Source of the DNA: Palleronia sp. THAF1
GTDB lineage: Bacteria > Pseudomonadota > Alphaproteobacteria > Rhodobacterales > Rhodobacteraceae
DNA length: 64,000 bases
Direction: 5' to 3'
Assembly: GCF_009363795.1 (NCBI RefSeq)
Contig: NZ_CP045420.1
Span: 3,081,001-3,145,000, forward strand
In this document: one piece after another, positions 8,815-18,247 of the stretch
Layout of the letters: every line of letters begins with the position of its first letter
How positions within the stretch are numbered: position 1 is the first letter of the stretch
Position numbers and translations under genes: made by a program
The notes under the pieces: generated by a model
What the model was told of the DNA's origin: nothing
The model's database searches: none
The model's input: the letters and a program-made list of their open reading frames with translations, nothing else

Positions 8815-8840
8815 CGGGGCGAGCAGACAAGGAGACGGAC

Positions 8841-9398
8841 ATGACCGCGCACTCAGGCCCCGGCTGGCACGGCACCACGATCATCGGCGTTCGCAAAGGC
8901 GGGCGTGTGGTCATTGCAGGCGATGGGCAAGTGTCCATGGGCGACACTGTGATGAAGGGCACGGCGCGCAAGGTGCGTCGGCTGTTCCCCGGCGGGCAGG
9001 ACGTGATCGCGGGCTTCGCGGGATCGACCGCCGACGCGTTCGCGCTTCTGGAACGTCTGGAAACCAAGCTGGAAGCAACGCCCGGCCAATTGCAGCGCGC
9101 AGCTGTCGAGCTTGCAAAGGACTGGCGGACCGACAAGTACCTGCAAAAGCTGGAAGCCATGCTGATCGTATCCGATGGCCGCGACCTCTATGTCGTTACC
9201 GGCGCAGGCGATGTGCTGGAACCCGAGCATGACGTGGCCGCCATCGGATCGGGCGGCAACTACGCGCTCGCCGCCGCACGCGGTCTGTATGACACCGACA
9301 TGGACGCCGAAGCGATCGCACGCCGCGCCATGGGGATCGCCGCAGACATCTGCGTCTACACCAATGGCAACCTGACGGTGGAGATGCTGGGCGAGTAG
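8841..9398 (+). CDS. hslV: HslV, ATP-dependent protease peptidase subunit
   Basis: HslV is the threonine peptidase of the HslUV (ClpQY) protease. The 185-aa product carries the N-terminal-nucleophile signature [23 protein letters not shown]. The catalytic Thr is not residue 2 but T12, after an 11-residue leader ending in HG, which must be removed to expose it; such a pro-segment is common in alphaproteobacterial HslV. The start at 8841 has a strong AAGGAG 6 nt upstream; a much longer in-frame reading from 8562 has no such support. hslU follows 69 bp later. Confidence 0.96.
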   Translation: MTAHSGPGWHGTTIIGVRKGGRVVIAGDGQVSMGDTVMKGTARKVRRLFPGGQDVIAGFAGSTADAFALLERLETKLEATPGQLQRAAVELAKDWRTDKYLQKLEAMLIVSDGRDLYVVTGAGDVLEPEHDVAAIGSGGNYALAAARGLYDTDMDAEAIARRAMGIAADICVYTNGNLTVEMLGE

Positions 9399-9467
9399 CC
9401 CTCTCTCTTTGCTTTCCAAATACCCAAACAGCCTCAACCATCCGCGCCGACCGCGAAGGACTGATCC

Positions 9468-10772
9468 ATGACCGACCTGACCCCCCGCGAAATCGTTTCC
9501 GAGCTTGACCGTTTCATCATCGGCCAAGCCGACGCCAAGCGCGCCGTATCTGTCGCGCTGCGCAATCGCTGGCGCCGCAAGCAACTGCCGCAGGCGATGC
9601 AGGACGAGGTGTATCCCAAGAACATCCTGATGATCGGGCCCACGGGAGTCGGCAAGACAGAGATATCGCGACGCTTGGCCAAGCTTGCGCGCGCGCCGTT
9701 CCTGAAGGTGGAGGCCACCAAGTTCACCGAGGTCGGCTACGTGGGCCGCGACGTCGAGCAGATTATTCGCGATCTGGTCGAGCAGGCAATCACCATGACT
9801 CGTGATCACATGCGCGACGACGTGAAGACCCGGGCCGAAGCCAACGCCGAAAACCGAGTCTTGGACGCCATCGCCGGAGAGAACGCACGCGAGGGCACGC
9901 GCGAGATGTTCCGCAAGAAGCTGCGCTCGGGCGAATTGGACGGGACCGAAATCACGCTGGAGGTCGCCGACACGTCGAATCCTCTTGGTGGGATGGAGAT
10001 GCCGGGAATGCAGCCCGGAGCGAACATGCCGAACCTTGGTGATCTTTTCGGAAAGGCCTTCAAGGGTCGGACAGAGCGCAAGACACTGACGGTCGCGGAA
10101 AGCTACGAAGTGTTGTTGGCCGAGGAAGCAGACAAGCTGCTCGACGACGAGAGCGTGACGAAAGCCGCGATCGAAGCGGTCGAGCAGAACGGCATCGTAT
10201 TCCTGGACGAGATCGACAAGGTCTGCGCCCGGCAGGACGCCCGTGGCGGCGAAGTCAGCCGCGAGGGCGTGCAGCGTGATCTGTTGCCCCTGATCGAAGG
10301 CACCGTAGTCGCAACCAAGCATGGCTCGGTGCGCACGGACCACATCCTGTTCATCGCCTCTGGTGCGTTCCACGTCGCCAAACCGTCGGACCTGCTGCCC
10401 GAACTGCAGGGTCGTCTTCCGATTCGGGTCGAGCTGCGCGCCCTGACCGAAGCCGATTTCGTGCGTATTCTGACCGAAACCGACAATGCCCTGACGCGGC
10501 AGTACACGGCGCTTCTTGGGACAGAGAAGGTAACCGTGGACTTCACCGACGAAGGTATCGCGGCCCTCGCGCGGATCGCTGCCGAAGTGAACACATCGGT
10601 CGAAAACATCGGCGCGCGTCGGCTGTACACCGTCATGGAACGTGTCTTCGAAGAGCTGTCTTTCGACGCGCCCGACAAGGGTGGGGAAACGATCACCGTC
10701 GATGGAGACTTCGTCGAAACCCATCTGGGAGAGCTGTCGCGGTCGGTGGATATGAGCCGGTACGTTCTGTAA
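9468..10772 (+). CDS. hslU: HslU, ATPase subunit of HslUV protease
   Basis: A 434-aa AAA+ unfoldase that feeds substrates to HslV. Walker A is GPTGVGKTE (about residues 57-65), Walker B is [10 protein letters not shown], the pore motif GYVGRD is present, and the C-terminus ends with hydrophobic RYVL, as needed to dock on HslV. The variable intermediate (I) domain lies around residues 110-225. AAGGA is 7 nt before the ATG. Confidence 0.97.
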   Translation: MTDLTPREIVSELDRFIIGQADAKRAVSVALRNRWRRKQLPQAMQDEVYPKNILMIGPTGVGKTEISRRLAKLARAPFLKVEATKFTEVGYVGRDVEQIIRDLVEQAITMTRDHMRDDVKTRAEANAENRVLDAIAGENAREGTREMFRKKLRSGELDGTEITLEVADTSNPLGGMEMPGMQPGANMPNLGDLFGKAFKGRTERKTLTVAESYEVLLAEEADKLLDDESVTKAAIEAVEQNGIVFLDEIDKVCARQDARGGEVSREGVQRDLLPLIEGTVVATKHGSVRTDHILFIASGAFHVAKPSDLLPELQGRLPIRVELRALTEADFVRILTETDNALTRQYTALLGTEKVTVDFTDEGIAALARIAAEVNTSVENIGARRLYTVMERVFEELSFDAPDKGGETITVDGDFVETHLGELSRSVDMSRYVL

Positions 10773-10844
10773 CCGGCTGGCTCTCTGTCGGATCTAGGGA
10801 AAATTCGCTCTTCCCTTTCCCGTCGGGCACGTCACCTATCGCGC

Positions 10845-12083
10845 ATGTCTTTCCTGACCTTCCTGCGCGCGAACGCCCCTTTCCTTGCCGTCGGCGTTCT
10901 GCTGACCTTCTGCTCGTCCTTCGGGCAGACCTTCTTCATCTCTGTCTTCGCCGGAAATATCCGGGGCGAGTTCGCTCTGACGAATGGGGACTGGGGGCTG
11001 CTTTATTCCATCGGAACCACGGCCTCTGCCGCCGTGATGATATGGACGGGGATCCTGACCGACACGTTCCGCGTGCGCATTCTGGGGCCCGTGGTTCTGG
11101 CGATGCTGGCGCTGGCGTGTCTGTCCATGTGGGCGGCGTCGGGTTGGTGGTCGCTGGCGTTCACCATCTTCGCGCTGCGCTTTGCCGGACAGGGGATGGC
11201 GACATTGGTCGCGACGGTCGCGATGGCCCGTTGGTTCGTCGCCTCTCGGGGAAAGGCGCTGTCCGTCAGCAAGATCGGTGTATCACTGGGCGAGGCGTTC
11301 CTGCCGTTGATCTTCGTTGCCCTGATGGCGGAGATCGACTGGCGCACGCTGTGGCTGATCTCTGGCGGGATCATCGTCGCGCTGATCCCCCTTCTGTGGC
11401 CGTTACTGCGGCTGGAGCGGACGCCGAAATCCATCGCCAGCGACAGTCAGGCAGTCGGAATGCGGGGTCTGCAGTGGACACGCAAGATGATGCTGTCCCA
11501 CCCGCTGTATTGGCTGATTGTGCCGATGCTGATCGCGCCAGCCGCCTTTTCGACGGCATTCTTCTTTCACCAAGTGCATCTGGCCGAAGCGAAAGGGTGG
11601 AGCCACCTTGGCCTTGTTGCCACATTCCCCGTCTTCACAGCCGCAGCCGCCGTGTCGATGTTCACATCGGGGCCAATCATCGACCGGGTCGGCACCGCGC
11701 GGTTGATGCCGATTGTCTTGCTGCCGATGGGCGTCGGGTTCGCAGGCTTCGCCTTCGCGCCAAGCCTTGCGACGGCAACGATCTTCACCGGCCTCATGGG
11801 GCTATCGCAGGGTTTGAACAGCACCGTCCCGGCGGCGTTCTGGGCCGAGTTTTACGGCACGCGCTACCTTGGCGGGATCAAGGCGTTGGCGGCGGCTGTA
11901 ATGGTGTTCGGGACGGCAATCGGTCCGGCACTCACCGGCATCTTGATCGACGCCGGCATCGCGTTTCCGCAGCAGATGTGGGGGATCGGGGTCTATTTCT
12001 TCGTCGCGGCCGGTCTGGTCTGGATCGGGATCAAGGGCGCGCGCGGCTCACTTCCGGCGCAGGTAGACGTAGAACGCGCCTGA
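10845..12083 (+). CDS. MFS transporter
   Basis: A 412-aa inner-membrane protein with about 12 hydrophobic segments and the two-half layout of the major facilitator superfamily. A motif-A-like stretch (GILTDTFRVRILGP) follows the second helix and a counterpart (GPIIDRVGTARLMP) lies in the second half. The substrate cannot be told from sequence. Its last 36 bp overlap the 3' end of the convergent smr gene. Confidence 0.85.
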   Translation: MSFLTFLRANAPFLAVGVLLTFCSSFGQTFFISVFAGNIRGEFALTNGDWGLLYSIGTTASAAVMIWTGILTDTFRVRILGPVVLAMLALACLSMWAASGWWSLAFTIFALRFAGQGMATLVATVAMARWFVASRGKALSVSKIGVSLGEAFLPLIFVALMAEIDWRTLWLISGGIIVALIPLLWPLLRLERTPKSIASDSQAVGMRGLQWTRKMMLSHPLYWLIVPMLIAPAAFSTAFFFHQVHLAEAKGWSHLGLVATFPVFTAAAAVSMFTSGPIIDRVGTARLMPIVLLPMGVGFAGFAFAPSLATATIFTGLMGLSQGLNSTVPAAFWAEFYGTRYLGGIKALAAAVMVFGTAIGPALTGILIDAGIAFPQQMWGIGVYFFVAAGLVWIGIKGARGSLPAQVDVERA

Positions 12084-12629
12084 CCCGCCGTGGCGGCGGT
12101 GTGCTTCGGTGATCTGAAGTACGATGGGCCGCAGGGGGCCGCCCGTCAGCCACGCAGGCACCTGATGACGCAGAACGCCACGCCGCTCCGGGATCGGCCC
12201 GCCATCGTCGCGGTCGCGTCCCTTGCCGGTGATCACCAGCACCAGCCGCTTGCCCGCCGCATGGGAAGAAAACACGAAGGACATCAGCCGCGGATGCGCT
12301 TCGGCCAGCGTCAGACCGTGCAGGTCGATACGGCCTTCGGGAACGATCTTCCCCTGCTTCAGCCGCTTGTGCGCCTTAGCGTCCATTGTCAACGGCTGGT
12401 GAGCCAAAGAGTGCGACAGGGACGGCTGGATGTCGTTCCCCGGTGCGGACCGCGCGCCCATCGTCAGCCGAGACAGATCCGCTTTTGGCTGCTCCGGATG
12501 AACATGAACGCGGGGCGCAGGTGCTTTCGGCATTTCCACGCGACGCGGGGGATGCAGGGGCTTGGCACTGCGCTCTACCCGGTCCCACAGCTCACGCTCG
12601 TCCGGTCGAAGATCACGGCGGCGGGCCAT
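12048..12629 (-). CDS. Smr/MutS2-domain protein
   Basis: A 193-aa protein with a C-terminal Smr domain: GRIDLHGLTLAEAHPRL, then RLVLVITGKGRD and a GAFYVYLRRK end. Smr domains are DNA/RNA endonuclease-like modules. The N-terminal half is basic and low in complexity. The ATG shares one base with the mltA stop (TAATG), which fixes the start and indicates coupling in a timA-mltA-smr operon; a longer upstream reading would run through mltA and is rejected. Confidence 0.88.
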   Translation of the reverse strand: MARRRDLRPDERELWDRVERSAKPLHPPRRVEMPKAPAPRVHVHPEQPKADLSRLTMGARSAPGNDIQPSLSHSLAHQPLTMDAKAHKRLKQGKIVPEGRIDLHGLTLAEAHPRLMSFVFSSHAAGKRLVLVITGKGRDRDDGGPIPERRGVLRHQVPAWLTGGPLRPIVLQITEAHRRHGGSGAFYVYLRRK

Positions 12630-13660
12630 TACAGGGGTTCGGCTTGCGCGTAAGCCCGCTGGATCGGCAGCAGGACGACCATGCGCCCGCCCTCTTTCAC
12701 CGTACCCGCGCGCTTGCCCGCTGCAGCGCCTGTTCCGAAGAAGATATCCGCCCGTTGCGCCCCCTTGATCGCGGAGCCAGTGTCTTGTGCAATCATCAGA
12801 CGACGTAGATCCTGCGCACCATCTGTCTCTATCCACACAGGCGCACCCAGTTTGGTAATCGATGGATCGACGGCGATAGAGCGCATTGCGGTGATCGAGC
12901 GATTCATCGCGCCCAGCGGACCATGCTCGGCCGGGACGTGGCTGACCTCTCTGAAGAACACGAACGATGGGTTGTGGTGCAGCAGCTTGCGCCCCTCTTC
13001 CCCATTGGAGCGGACCCAATCCTTGATGCGATCTGCGCTGGCTTCGTGCGCGTCCATCTCGCCACGTGCGATCAACTCCTGACCGACCGAACGATAGGGG
13101 TGGCCGTTCTTGCCGGCATAGCCAACACGGATCGCGGTGCCATCGTCCAGAGCGACCCGGCCAGACCCCTGCACCTGCAGGAAATAGGCGTCGACCGGAT
13201 CGTCAATGTAAGCGATTTCCAGGCCCCTGCCGCGCAGGGCGTCGGTCTCGTCGATCTCGGCACGGGTCAGGAAGGGGCTGCCATCGGGCGCATCGTCCGG
13301 AAGGGCGTAAAGTGGGTGCTGATACGCGCCGCCGCGATAGCGAGAGCCTTTCAGTTCCGGCTCATAATAGCCGGTGAACAGCATTGGCTGGCCGTCTTCG
13401 ATCAGAACCGGGGCGAAGTGCAGTTCGAAAAAACGGCGGGGGCTGTCAGTCCAGTCGGCGGCTGTCAGGCACAGCGTGCGCCAGTCTGGCTCTGGCAGAT
13501 CACCGCATGTTTCACGGAAGACAGACAGGGCGGCCCCGTGATCGTCTGTATCCCATCCCTGCAGGTCAGAAAATTCCAGAACGGTCTGCTTGGTCACGCT
13601 TGCCTCCGCGCCGGTCATCGACGCGATCGCAAGGAACACCGAAGCCAGACCGGCACGCAT
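12629..13660 (-). CDS. mltA: MltA, membrane-bound lytic murein transglycosylase A
   Basis: A 343-aa exported enzyme that cleaves peptidoglycan glycan strands, forming 1,6-anhydro ends. An N-terminal signal sequence of about 20 residues ends near ASA/EAS. Family motifs include FTGYYEPELKGS and, near the C-terminus, AQDTGSAIKGAQRADIFFGTG with the catalytic Asp. There is no lipobox Cys, so it may be periplasmic rather than lipid-anchored. It overlaps both timA (1 base) and smr (1 base). Confidence 0.95.
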   Translation of the reverse strand: MRAGLASVFLAIASMTGAEASVTKQTVLEFSDLQGWDTDDHGAALSVFRETCGDLPEPDWRTLCLTAADWTDSPRRFFELHFAPVLIEDGQPMLFTGYYEPELKGSRYRGGAYQHPLYALPDDAPDGSPFLTRAEIDETDALRGRGLEIAYIDDPVDAYFLQVQGSGRVALDDGTAIRVGYAGKNGHPYRSVGQELIARGEMDAHEASADRIKDWVRSNGEEGRKLLHHNPSFVFFREVSHVPAEHGPLGAMNRSITAMRSIAVDPSITKLGAPVWIETDGAQDLRRLMIAQDTGSAIKGAQRADIFFGTGAAAGKRAGTVKEGGRMVVLLPIQRAYAQAEPL

Positions 13661-14322
13661 TACTCGCCCGTGGCGATCAGCAGCCAGTTGGGATCGTCCG
13701 CACCCATTGTCCGTCCGAAGGTCCAGGTGTCGCGCTGGCGCTTGATCTCGTTTACGTCGCCTTCGACGATCTCGCCGTCGGCGTTGGTCACGACCGTCGT
13801 CATCTCGGCCAGGAAACGCACGGTCACTTCGCCGTACTTGCTGTCGCGGTCGAAGGTGGCACGATACAGCTCTACGTCGCGTACGCCGACGATCTCGCTT
13901 TGGATCGACAGGCCTTGGGCCTTGCGCTCCGCGATGACCTGATCGAAAGCGTCGGCCACATCGGGGTCAAGAAAGCCACGGACGTCCGAGATGTCGCCGC
14001 GCTCGAACGCTAGAAAGATCATTTCGTAGGCCTGGCGTGCGCCCGACAGGAATTCACCGACATCAAAGCCCGGCTCTGCCATCTTCATGGCGGCCAGGGC
14101 CTTGGCACTATCGGACCCGTCTTCGACATGATCGGTGATGTCCCGATCCGGGCCACCTTCGATCACTTCGAACTCAGGCCGTTTGCGCGCGGGCGCATCG
14201 GGCTGCGAGGTGACGGGCGGTTTTTCGAAACCGTCGCGCGTGCCCAGCACGTTCTTCAGACGCAGGATCAGGAAGACGGCGATCCCGGCGAGGACAAGAA
14301 GCTGTATCAATGAGGAACTCAT
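13660..14322 (-). CDS. Tim44/TimA family protein
   Basis: A 220-aa protein with one N-terminal membrane segment (about residues 4-20) and a C-terminal Tim44-like domain ending DTWTFGRTMGADDPNWLLIATGE. In alphaproteobacteria these TimA proteins are inner-membrane relatives of mitochondrial Tim44; their role is not settled. It is the first gene of the timA-mltA-smr operon and divergent from fxsA. Confidence 0.88.
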   Translation of the reverse strand: MSSSLIQLLVLAGIAVFLILRLKNVLGTRDGFEKPPVTSQPDAPARKRPEFEVIEGGPDRDITDHVEDGSDSAKALAAMKMAEPGFDVGEFLSGARQAYEMIFLAFERGDISDVRGFLDPDVADAFDQVIAERKAQGLSIQSEIVGVRDVELYRATFDRDSKYGEVTVRFLAEMTTVVTNADGEIVEGDVNEIKRQRDTWTFGRTMGADDPNWLLIATGE

Positions 14323-14426
14323 GGGCTCTCTGGTGGATGGGATGGCAAGAAGGACGTTCGTTCCTATCTAGGGACCGGGTGGGTGCAAGTCCACCGCTCG
14401 ACCCGTGACAAAAAAGGACCCGCCCC

Positions 14427-14939
14427 ATGTGGCTGCTTGCCGCCTTCATCGCCGTACCCCTGATAGAGATCGCCCTGTTCATCCAGGTGGGGGGAGCCAT
14501 CGGCTTGTGGCCGACCCTTTTGATCGTGATCGTTACCGCGATCCTGGGCACGACGCTGGTGCGCAGCCAGGGCGCGCAGGCCTTGGGTCAGCTGCGATCC
14601 AGCTTCAACGAATTGCGCGATCCGGCCGAGCCACTGGCAAACGGAGCGATGATCCTGTTCGCGGGCGCGCTTCTGCTGACGCCGGGGTTTTTCACCGATG
14701 CCTGCGGGTTCGCCCTGCTGGTGCCGGGCGTTCGCAAACGGCTGTTCACCGAACTGAAGTCTCGGGTGAAGGTACAGACGATAGCTTATGGCGACGCTCA
14801 GCCACAGCGCCGACCGCAGGGGCGTGGCGATGTGATCGACGGAGAGGCACAGGAAGTCGAAATCAAGCCACGTGATCCCAATCAGCCCGCGTCTGGCTGG
14901 ACCCGCGATGGGGGCGGTGATAGGCCCAAGACCGACTGA
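14427..14939 (+). CDS. fxsA: FxsA family membrane protein
   Basis: A 170-aa membrane protein with hydrophobic segments at about 2-20, 25-45 and 75-95 and the family signature LIEIALFIQVGGAIG near the start. FxsA in E. coli relieves F-plasmid exclusion of phage T7; its normal role is unknown. The C-terminus is a charged cytoplasmic tail. AAGGA lies 8 nt upstream. secB follows after 17 bp, suggesting cotranscription. Confidence 0.9.
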   Translation: MWLLAAFIAVPLIEIALFIQVGGAIGLWPTLLIVIVTAILGTTLVRSQGAQALGQLRSSFNELRDPAEPLANGAMILFAGALLLTPGFFTDACGFALLVPGVRKRLFTELKSRVKVQTIAYGDAQPQRRPQGRGDVIDGEAQEVEIKPRDPNQPASGWTRDGGGDRPKTD

Positions 14940-14956
14940 ATTTCAGGAGAGCCCCG

Positions 14957-15463
14957 ATGGCCGAAGAGACCCCCGCAGCCACCCCAAACGGTGCGCAACA
15001 GCCCACCATGCCACAGATCCGCCCTATGGCGCAGTATATCCGCGACATGTCTTTCGAAAACGCGCTGGCCCAGCGTGGCCTGGGTGAAAAGGTGCAACCC
15101 GATGTGAAGGTGCAGGTCAGCCTGGACGCCAAGAAGCGCGAAGGGCAAGAGGACCAGTACGAGGTCGTCGGAAAGTTCACGATCCGCTCGCAGAACAAGG
15201 AGACCGACGCTGCGCTGTTCCTGCTGGAGCTGGAGTATGGCGGTGTGTTTCACGTGACGAACGTGAAGGACGACCAATTGCACCCGTTCCTACTGATCGA
15301 AGCGCCGCGCCTGATGTTCCCTTACATCCGCCGCATCGTCGCCGATGTGACCCACGACGGTGGCTTCCCGCCCCTGAACCTGGAGCCGATCGATTTCGTG
15401 CAGCTCTACCGTCAGGGTCTGGCGCAGCAGAAAGCGGCGCGAGAGGCGCAGGGCACTGCCTAG
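14957..15463 (+). CDS. secB: SecB, protein-export chaperone
   Basis: A 168-aa cytosolic tetrameric chaperone that keeps preproteins unfolded and hands them to SecA. The core begins IRPMAQYIRDMSFENA and includes LLELEYGGVFHV and LLIEAPRLMFPYIRRIVADVTHDGGFPPLNLEPIDF. AGGAG is 7 nt before the ATG. It is convergent with dnaQ, with 3 bp between the stops. Confidence 0.97.
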   Translation: MAEETPAATPNGAQQPTMPQIRPMAQYIRDMSFENALAQRGLGEKVQPDVKVQVSLDAKKREGQEDQYEVVGKFTIRSQNKETDAALFLLELEYGGVFHVTNVKDDQLHPFLLIEAPRLMFPYIRRIVADVTHDGGFPPLNLEPIDFVQLYRQGLAQQKAAREAQGTA

Positions 15464-15466
15464 ACG

Positions 15467-16150
15467 CTAGGCTTTCCAGACAGCGCCGTCGCCCAGCTTT
15501 TCCACGAAAGCGGCATGGGCGGCGGCCTCCTCATCGGTAACACGCGAGGGCAGGGCGACCGGGCGCGGCTGCGGCCGCCAGTTCGAGTTTTGATCCACGT
15601 TCTTGCCGCCCGATTGCGAAGACAAACCGAAGTCCGGCTGCCGACCACCGATCAGTTCCAGATACACTTCCGCAAGAATCTCGGAGTCCAGCAGCGCGCC
15701 GTGCAGCGTGCGGTTGGAGTTGTCGATCCCGAAACGACGGCAGAGTGCATCCAGTGATGCGGGTGAGCCGGGGAAACGCTGGCGTGCGATGGCCAGCGTG
15801 TCGATGGCCTGATCCCAAGGTAGCTGCCGCAGTCCCAGCCACTTCAGCTCTGCATTCAGGAATTTCATGTCGAAGGCGGCGTTGTGAATGATCATTTTCG
15901 CGTCGCCGACGAAATCCAGAAAGTCCTGTCCGACAGCGGCAAACTTCGGTTTGTCGCGCAGGAAGTCGTCACCCAAGCCGTGCACCTGGAACGCTTCATC
16001 GGGCATCGACCGTTCGGGGTTGATATAGACGTGGAAAGTCTTGCCGGTAGGCACATGACCCATAAGCTCGACCGCACCGATTTCGACGATGCGGTCGCCT
16101 TGCTCAGGCTCGAAGCCCGTCGTTTCGGTATCCAGCACGATTTCACGCAT
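15467..16150 (-). CDS. dnaQ: DNA polymerase III epsilon subunit
   Basis: The 227-aa 3'-5' proofreading exonuclease of the replicative polymerase. ExoI is DTETTG (residues 7-12), ExoII is HNAAFDMKFLN and ExoIII HGALLDSEILAEVYLEL. The C-terminal tail, rich in Gln and Arg, would bind the alpha subunit. Its start overlaps the coaE stop by 8 bp, part of the leftward maf-aroE-coaE-dnaQ operon. Confidence 0.97.
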   Translation of the reverse strand: MREIVLDTETTGFEPEQGDRIVEIGAVELMGHVPTGKTFHVYINPERSMPDEAFQVHGLGDDFLRDKPKFAAVGQDFLDFVGDAKMIIHNAAFDMKFLNAELKWLGLRQLPWDQAIDTLAIARQRFPGSPASLDALCRRFGIDNSNRTLHGALLDSEILAEVYLELIGGRQPDFGLSSQSGGKNVDQNSNWRPQPRPVALPSRVTDEEAAAHAAFVEKLGDGAVWKA

Positions 16151-16730
16151 GGCGCATCCGTTCGATTATCCTGTCTATATGGTCCGCAGTTTCGCTGATC
16201 GACGTGCTGGGCACAACGACGTCGGCACGCGCCCGCTTGTCGGCATCTGGCATCTGTTTCGACAGGATATGCGCGAACTTCGCTTCGGTCATGCCGGAAC
16301 GGGCCAGAACGCGGTCGCGTTGGATATCGGCGGGGGCAGAAACAACGACCGTCAGGTCCATGTCGGCGTCGCCGCCGGTTTCGAACAGCAGCGGGATGTC
16401 GAAAACGACCATGTCAGAGTCCGCGTTTTCATAGAATTGTGCACGATCTTGGGCCACCAGCGGGTGCACGATCCGTTCGATTTTCTTCAGCGCAGTATCG
16501 TCCTGCGCGATCCAGTCGGACAGGACAGAACGATCGACACCATCGGGTCCGACGGCTTGCGGATGGATAGCGCCGATCGGCTCTACCGCAGCGCCTCCGA
16601 TCGAATAAAGTCGATGAACGGCGGCGTCGGCGTCCCAGACAGGCACACCGCGCTGGCGGAACAGATCGGCGGCGGTGCTTTTGCCCATGCCGATGGAGCC
16701 GGTCAAACCGATGCGCTTGGGACGGATCAC
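16143..16730 (-). CDS. coaE: Dephospho-CoA kinase
   Basis: The 195-aa enzyme for the last step of coenzyme A synthesis, which phosphorylates the ribose 3'-OH of dephospho-CoA. The P-loop GSIGMGKST is at residues 11-19 and the substrate motif DADAAVHRLY follows. The GTG start overlaps the aroE stop (GTGA), so it is translationally coupled. Confidence 0.96.
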   Translation of the reverse strand: MIRPKRIGLTGSIGMGKSTAADLFRQRGVPVWDADAAVHRLYSIGGAAVEPIGAIHPQAVGPDGVDRSVLSDWIAQDDTALKKIERIVHPLVAQDRAQFYENADSDMVVFDIPLLFETGGDADMDLTVVVSAPADIQRDRVLARSGMTEAKFAHILSKQMPDADKRARADVVVPSTSISETADHIDRIIERMRHA

Positions 16731-17557
16731 GCCAGAACGACCGCACGCAGTTCGTCGTCCACTTCGGGGCGCTGACCGAACCAGCGTTCGAACCCCGGAA
16801 CAGCTTGGTGTAGCAGCATTCCCAACCCATCCACACAGGTGCAGCCCGCTTCGCGCGCGGTGGCGAGGAAAGGCGTCTCCAACGGTGTGTAGACGATATC
16901 GGTGACGGTCGCGCCCCGTCGTAGACCATCGAGGGGGACGCGAAACGCCGGTTTCCCCTGCATTCCCAACGACGTGGTGTTCACGACAGTCTCTGCATCG
17001 TCAAGGATGTTACCGGCCTGCGACCAGTCCACAACTTCCAACCGGCTACCGAATTCTTGCCGCAACCCTTCCGCACGGCCACGGGAGCGATTGGCGATAC
17101 GGATCTGCGGCACGCCGGCGTCGAGCAATGCAACGACCACGGCACGTGCTGCACCGCCGGCCCCGTAGACCGCGGCGGGGCCGCTGCGTGGCCGCCAATC
17201 CGGGGCGTTCTGGCGCAGGTTTTCGATGAAACCGACGCCATCGGTGTTATCGGCATGAATGGTCCCATCGGCACGGAACGTCACGGTGTTCGCCGCACCG
17301 ATCAAGGCAGCGCGATCCGTGACGTGGTGCGCAATCTGCAGAGCGGCTTCTTTGTGGGGGAGGGTGACGTTGCAGCCGACGAACCCCATGCTCGGCATCT
17401 GCGCGAGGACGGCCCCAAGGTTGTCCGGTGCAACATCGAGCGGGACGTAATGCCCGGCAATACCGTAACGTGCCAACCAGTGGCCGTGCACCCGAGGTGA
17501 ACGGCTGTGGGCGATGGGATGGCCAAGAACGGCGGCGACTGGGATGGTGTCTGTCAT
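16727..17557 (-). CDS. aroE: Shikimate dehydrogenase
   Basis: A 276-aa NADP-dependent enzyme that reduces 3-dehydroshikimate in aromatic amino acid synthesis. Motifs: HPIAHSRSPRVH (shikimate binding), NVTLPHKEAA with the catalytic Lys, DNTDGVGF, and the nucleotide loop GAGGAARAV. The ATG at 17557 overlaps the maf stop as ATGA, which favours it over an in-frame start 30 bp upstream. Confidence 0.96.
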   Translation of the reverse strand: MTDTIPVAAVLGHPIAHSRSPRVHGHWLARYGIAGHYVPLDVAPDNLGAVLAQMPSMGFVGCNVTLPHKEAALQIAHHVTDRAALIGAANTVTFRADGTIHADNTDGVGFIENLRQNAPDWRPRSGPAAVYGAGGAARAVVVALLDAGVPQIRIANRSRGRAEGLRQEFGSRLEVVDWSQAGNILDDAETVVNTTSLGMQGKPAFRVPLDGLRRGATVTDIVYTPLETPFLATAREAGCTCVDGLGMLLHQAVPGFERWFGQRPEVDDELRAVVLA

Positions 17558-18147
17558 GCGGGCAGAGTGCCCCTGACCGTCAGCCACGACAAGAGCGGCA
17601 GCATCGGCAGGCCAAGGATCGCGTAGTGATCACCTTCGATACTGTCGAAGAGACGAATGCCTTCTTCTTCGATCTTATAGCCACCGACACTGTGACGAAT
17701 GCTGTCCCAGTTCCGTTCGACGTAGGCATTGATGTAGTCGTCTGTGAGAGTGCGCATCGTCAGCCAGACGGTCGCGACATGCCGCCAGATGGGGGCTGCA
17801 TCCTCGTAGGCGACAATGGCTGAGTGCAGCCGATGCTTTGACCCGGACAGACGGTGCAGGTGATCGAGTGCCTCTTCCGGCGTTTCAGGCTTAGAGAGGA
17901 TCTTACCGTCGTGGTCCAATACCTGATCGCATCCCAAGACGAGCCGCCCCGGATTGCGACCGGAGACCTTGCGCGCCTTGGCCTCTGCCAGAGCATCGGC
18001 AATATCATGCGGAGTTGCGCCGTCATCGAAAAGCGCGTCGCGCAGGCTTGCTTCGTCGATACGAGCGGGAAGCGCTTCGAAGGGAACGAGGGCGGCGGTA
18101 AGAAGATGCTGACGGATCAAGGATGCAGAGGCGAGGATAAGGGCCAT
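17554..18147 (-). CDS. maf: Maf family nucleoside triphosphate pyrophosphatase
   Basis: A 197-aa protein, with the family start signature MALILASASLIRQHLL, plus CDQVL and the Lys/Glu motif near SVGGYKIEEEG. Maf enzymes hydrolyse non-canonical nucleotides such as m7GTP or dTTP/UTP. The start at 18147 fits the family; a start 81 bp further upstream would run into the origin region. It is the first gene of the leftward operon and directly abuts the putative oriC, as maf does in several alphaproteobacteria. Confidence 0.94.
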   Translation of the reverse strand: MALILASASLIRQHLLTAALVPFEALPARIDEASLRDALFDDGATPHDIADALAEAKARKVSGRNPGRLVLGCDQVLDHDGKILSKPETPEEALDHLHRLSGSKHRLHSAIVAYEDAAPIWRHVATVWLTMRTLTDDYINAYVERNWDSIRHSVGGYKIEEEGIRLFDSIEGDHYAILGLPMLPLLSWLTVRGTLPA

Positions 18148-18155
18148 GATAAACC

Positions 18156-18164
18156 TGTGGATAG
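18156..18164 (-). promoter_or_regulatory. DnaA-box-like site 1
   Basis: TGTGGATAG, the reverse complement of CTATCCACA, matches TTATCCACA at 8 of 9 positions. It lies 9 bp upstream of the maf start. Confidence 0.6.
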
Positions 18165-18171
18165 GACAGGG

Positions 18172-18233
18172 AGGGCATGTGCCTGATATGGCGGACCGAA
18201 ACGTCAGGCGGAACAACTGCCCGTCCATGCCCT
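18172..18233. repeat. Nested inverted repeats in the origin region
   Basis: Outer arms AGGGCATG (18172-18179) and CATGCCCT (18226-18233) enclose inner arms GCCTGA (18181-18186) and TCAGGC (18204-18209). Together they could form a branched cruciform or an RNA fold upstream of maf. Confidence 0.5.
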
Positions 18234-18247
18234 TCGACGGGACGATT

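Noticed and set aside
8562-8840. 93-codon N-terminal extension of hslV
   Set aside because: It would overlap the divergent KpsS-like gene, and a strong ribosome binding site sits at the shorter start.
8853-10724. 623-codon minus-strand frame across hslV and hslU
   Set aside because: Antisense shadow of two well-identified genes; its sequence has no domain-like pattern.
12630-13019. Long N-terminal extension of the Smr protein
   Set aside because: It runs entirely through mltA in another frame; the TAATG overlap marks the true start.
13508-13523. parS-like sequence in mltA (TGTTTCACGGAAGACA, 13 of 16)
   Set aside because: The central CACGTG is lost, so the palindrome is broken; likely chance.
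15246-15261. parS-like sequence in secB (TGTTTCACGTGACGAA, 13 of 16)
   Set aside because: The right half breaks the palindrome at three positions, so ParB is unlikely to load here; it is probably a chance half site.
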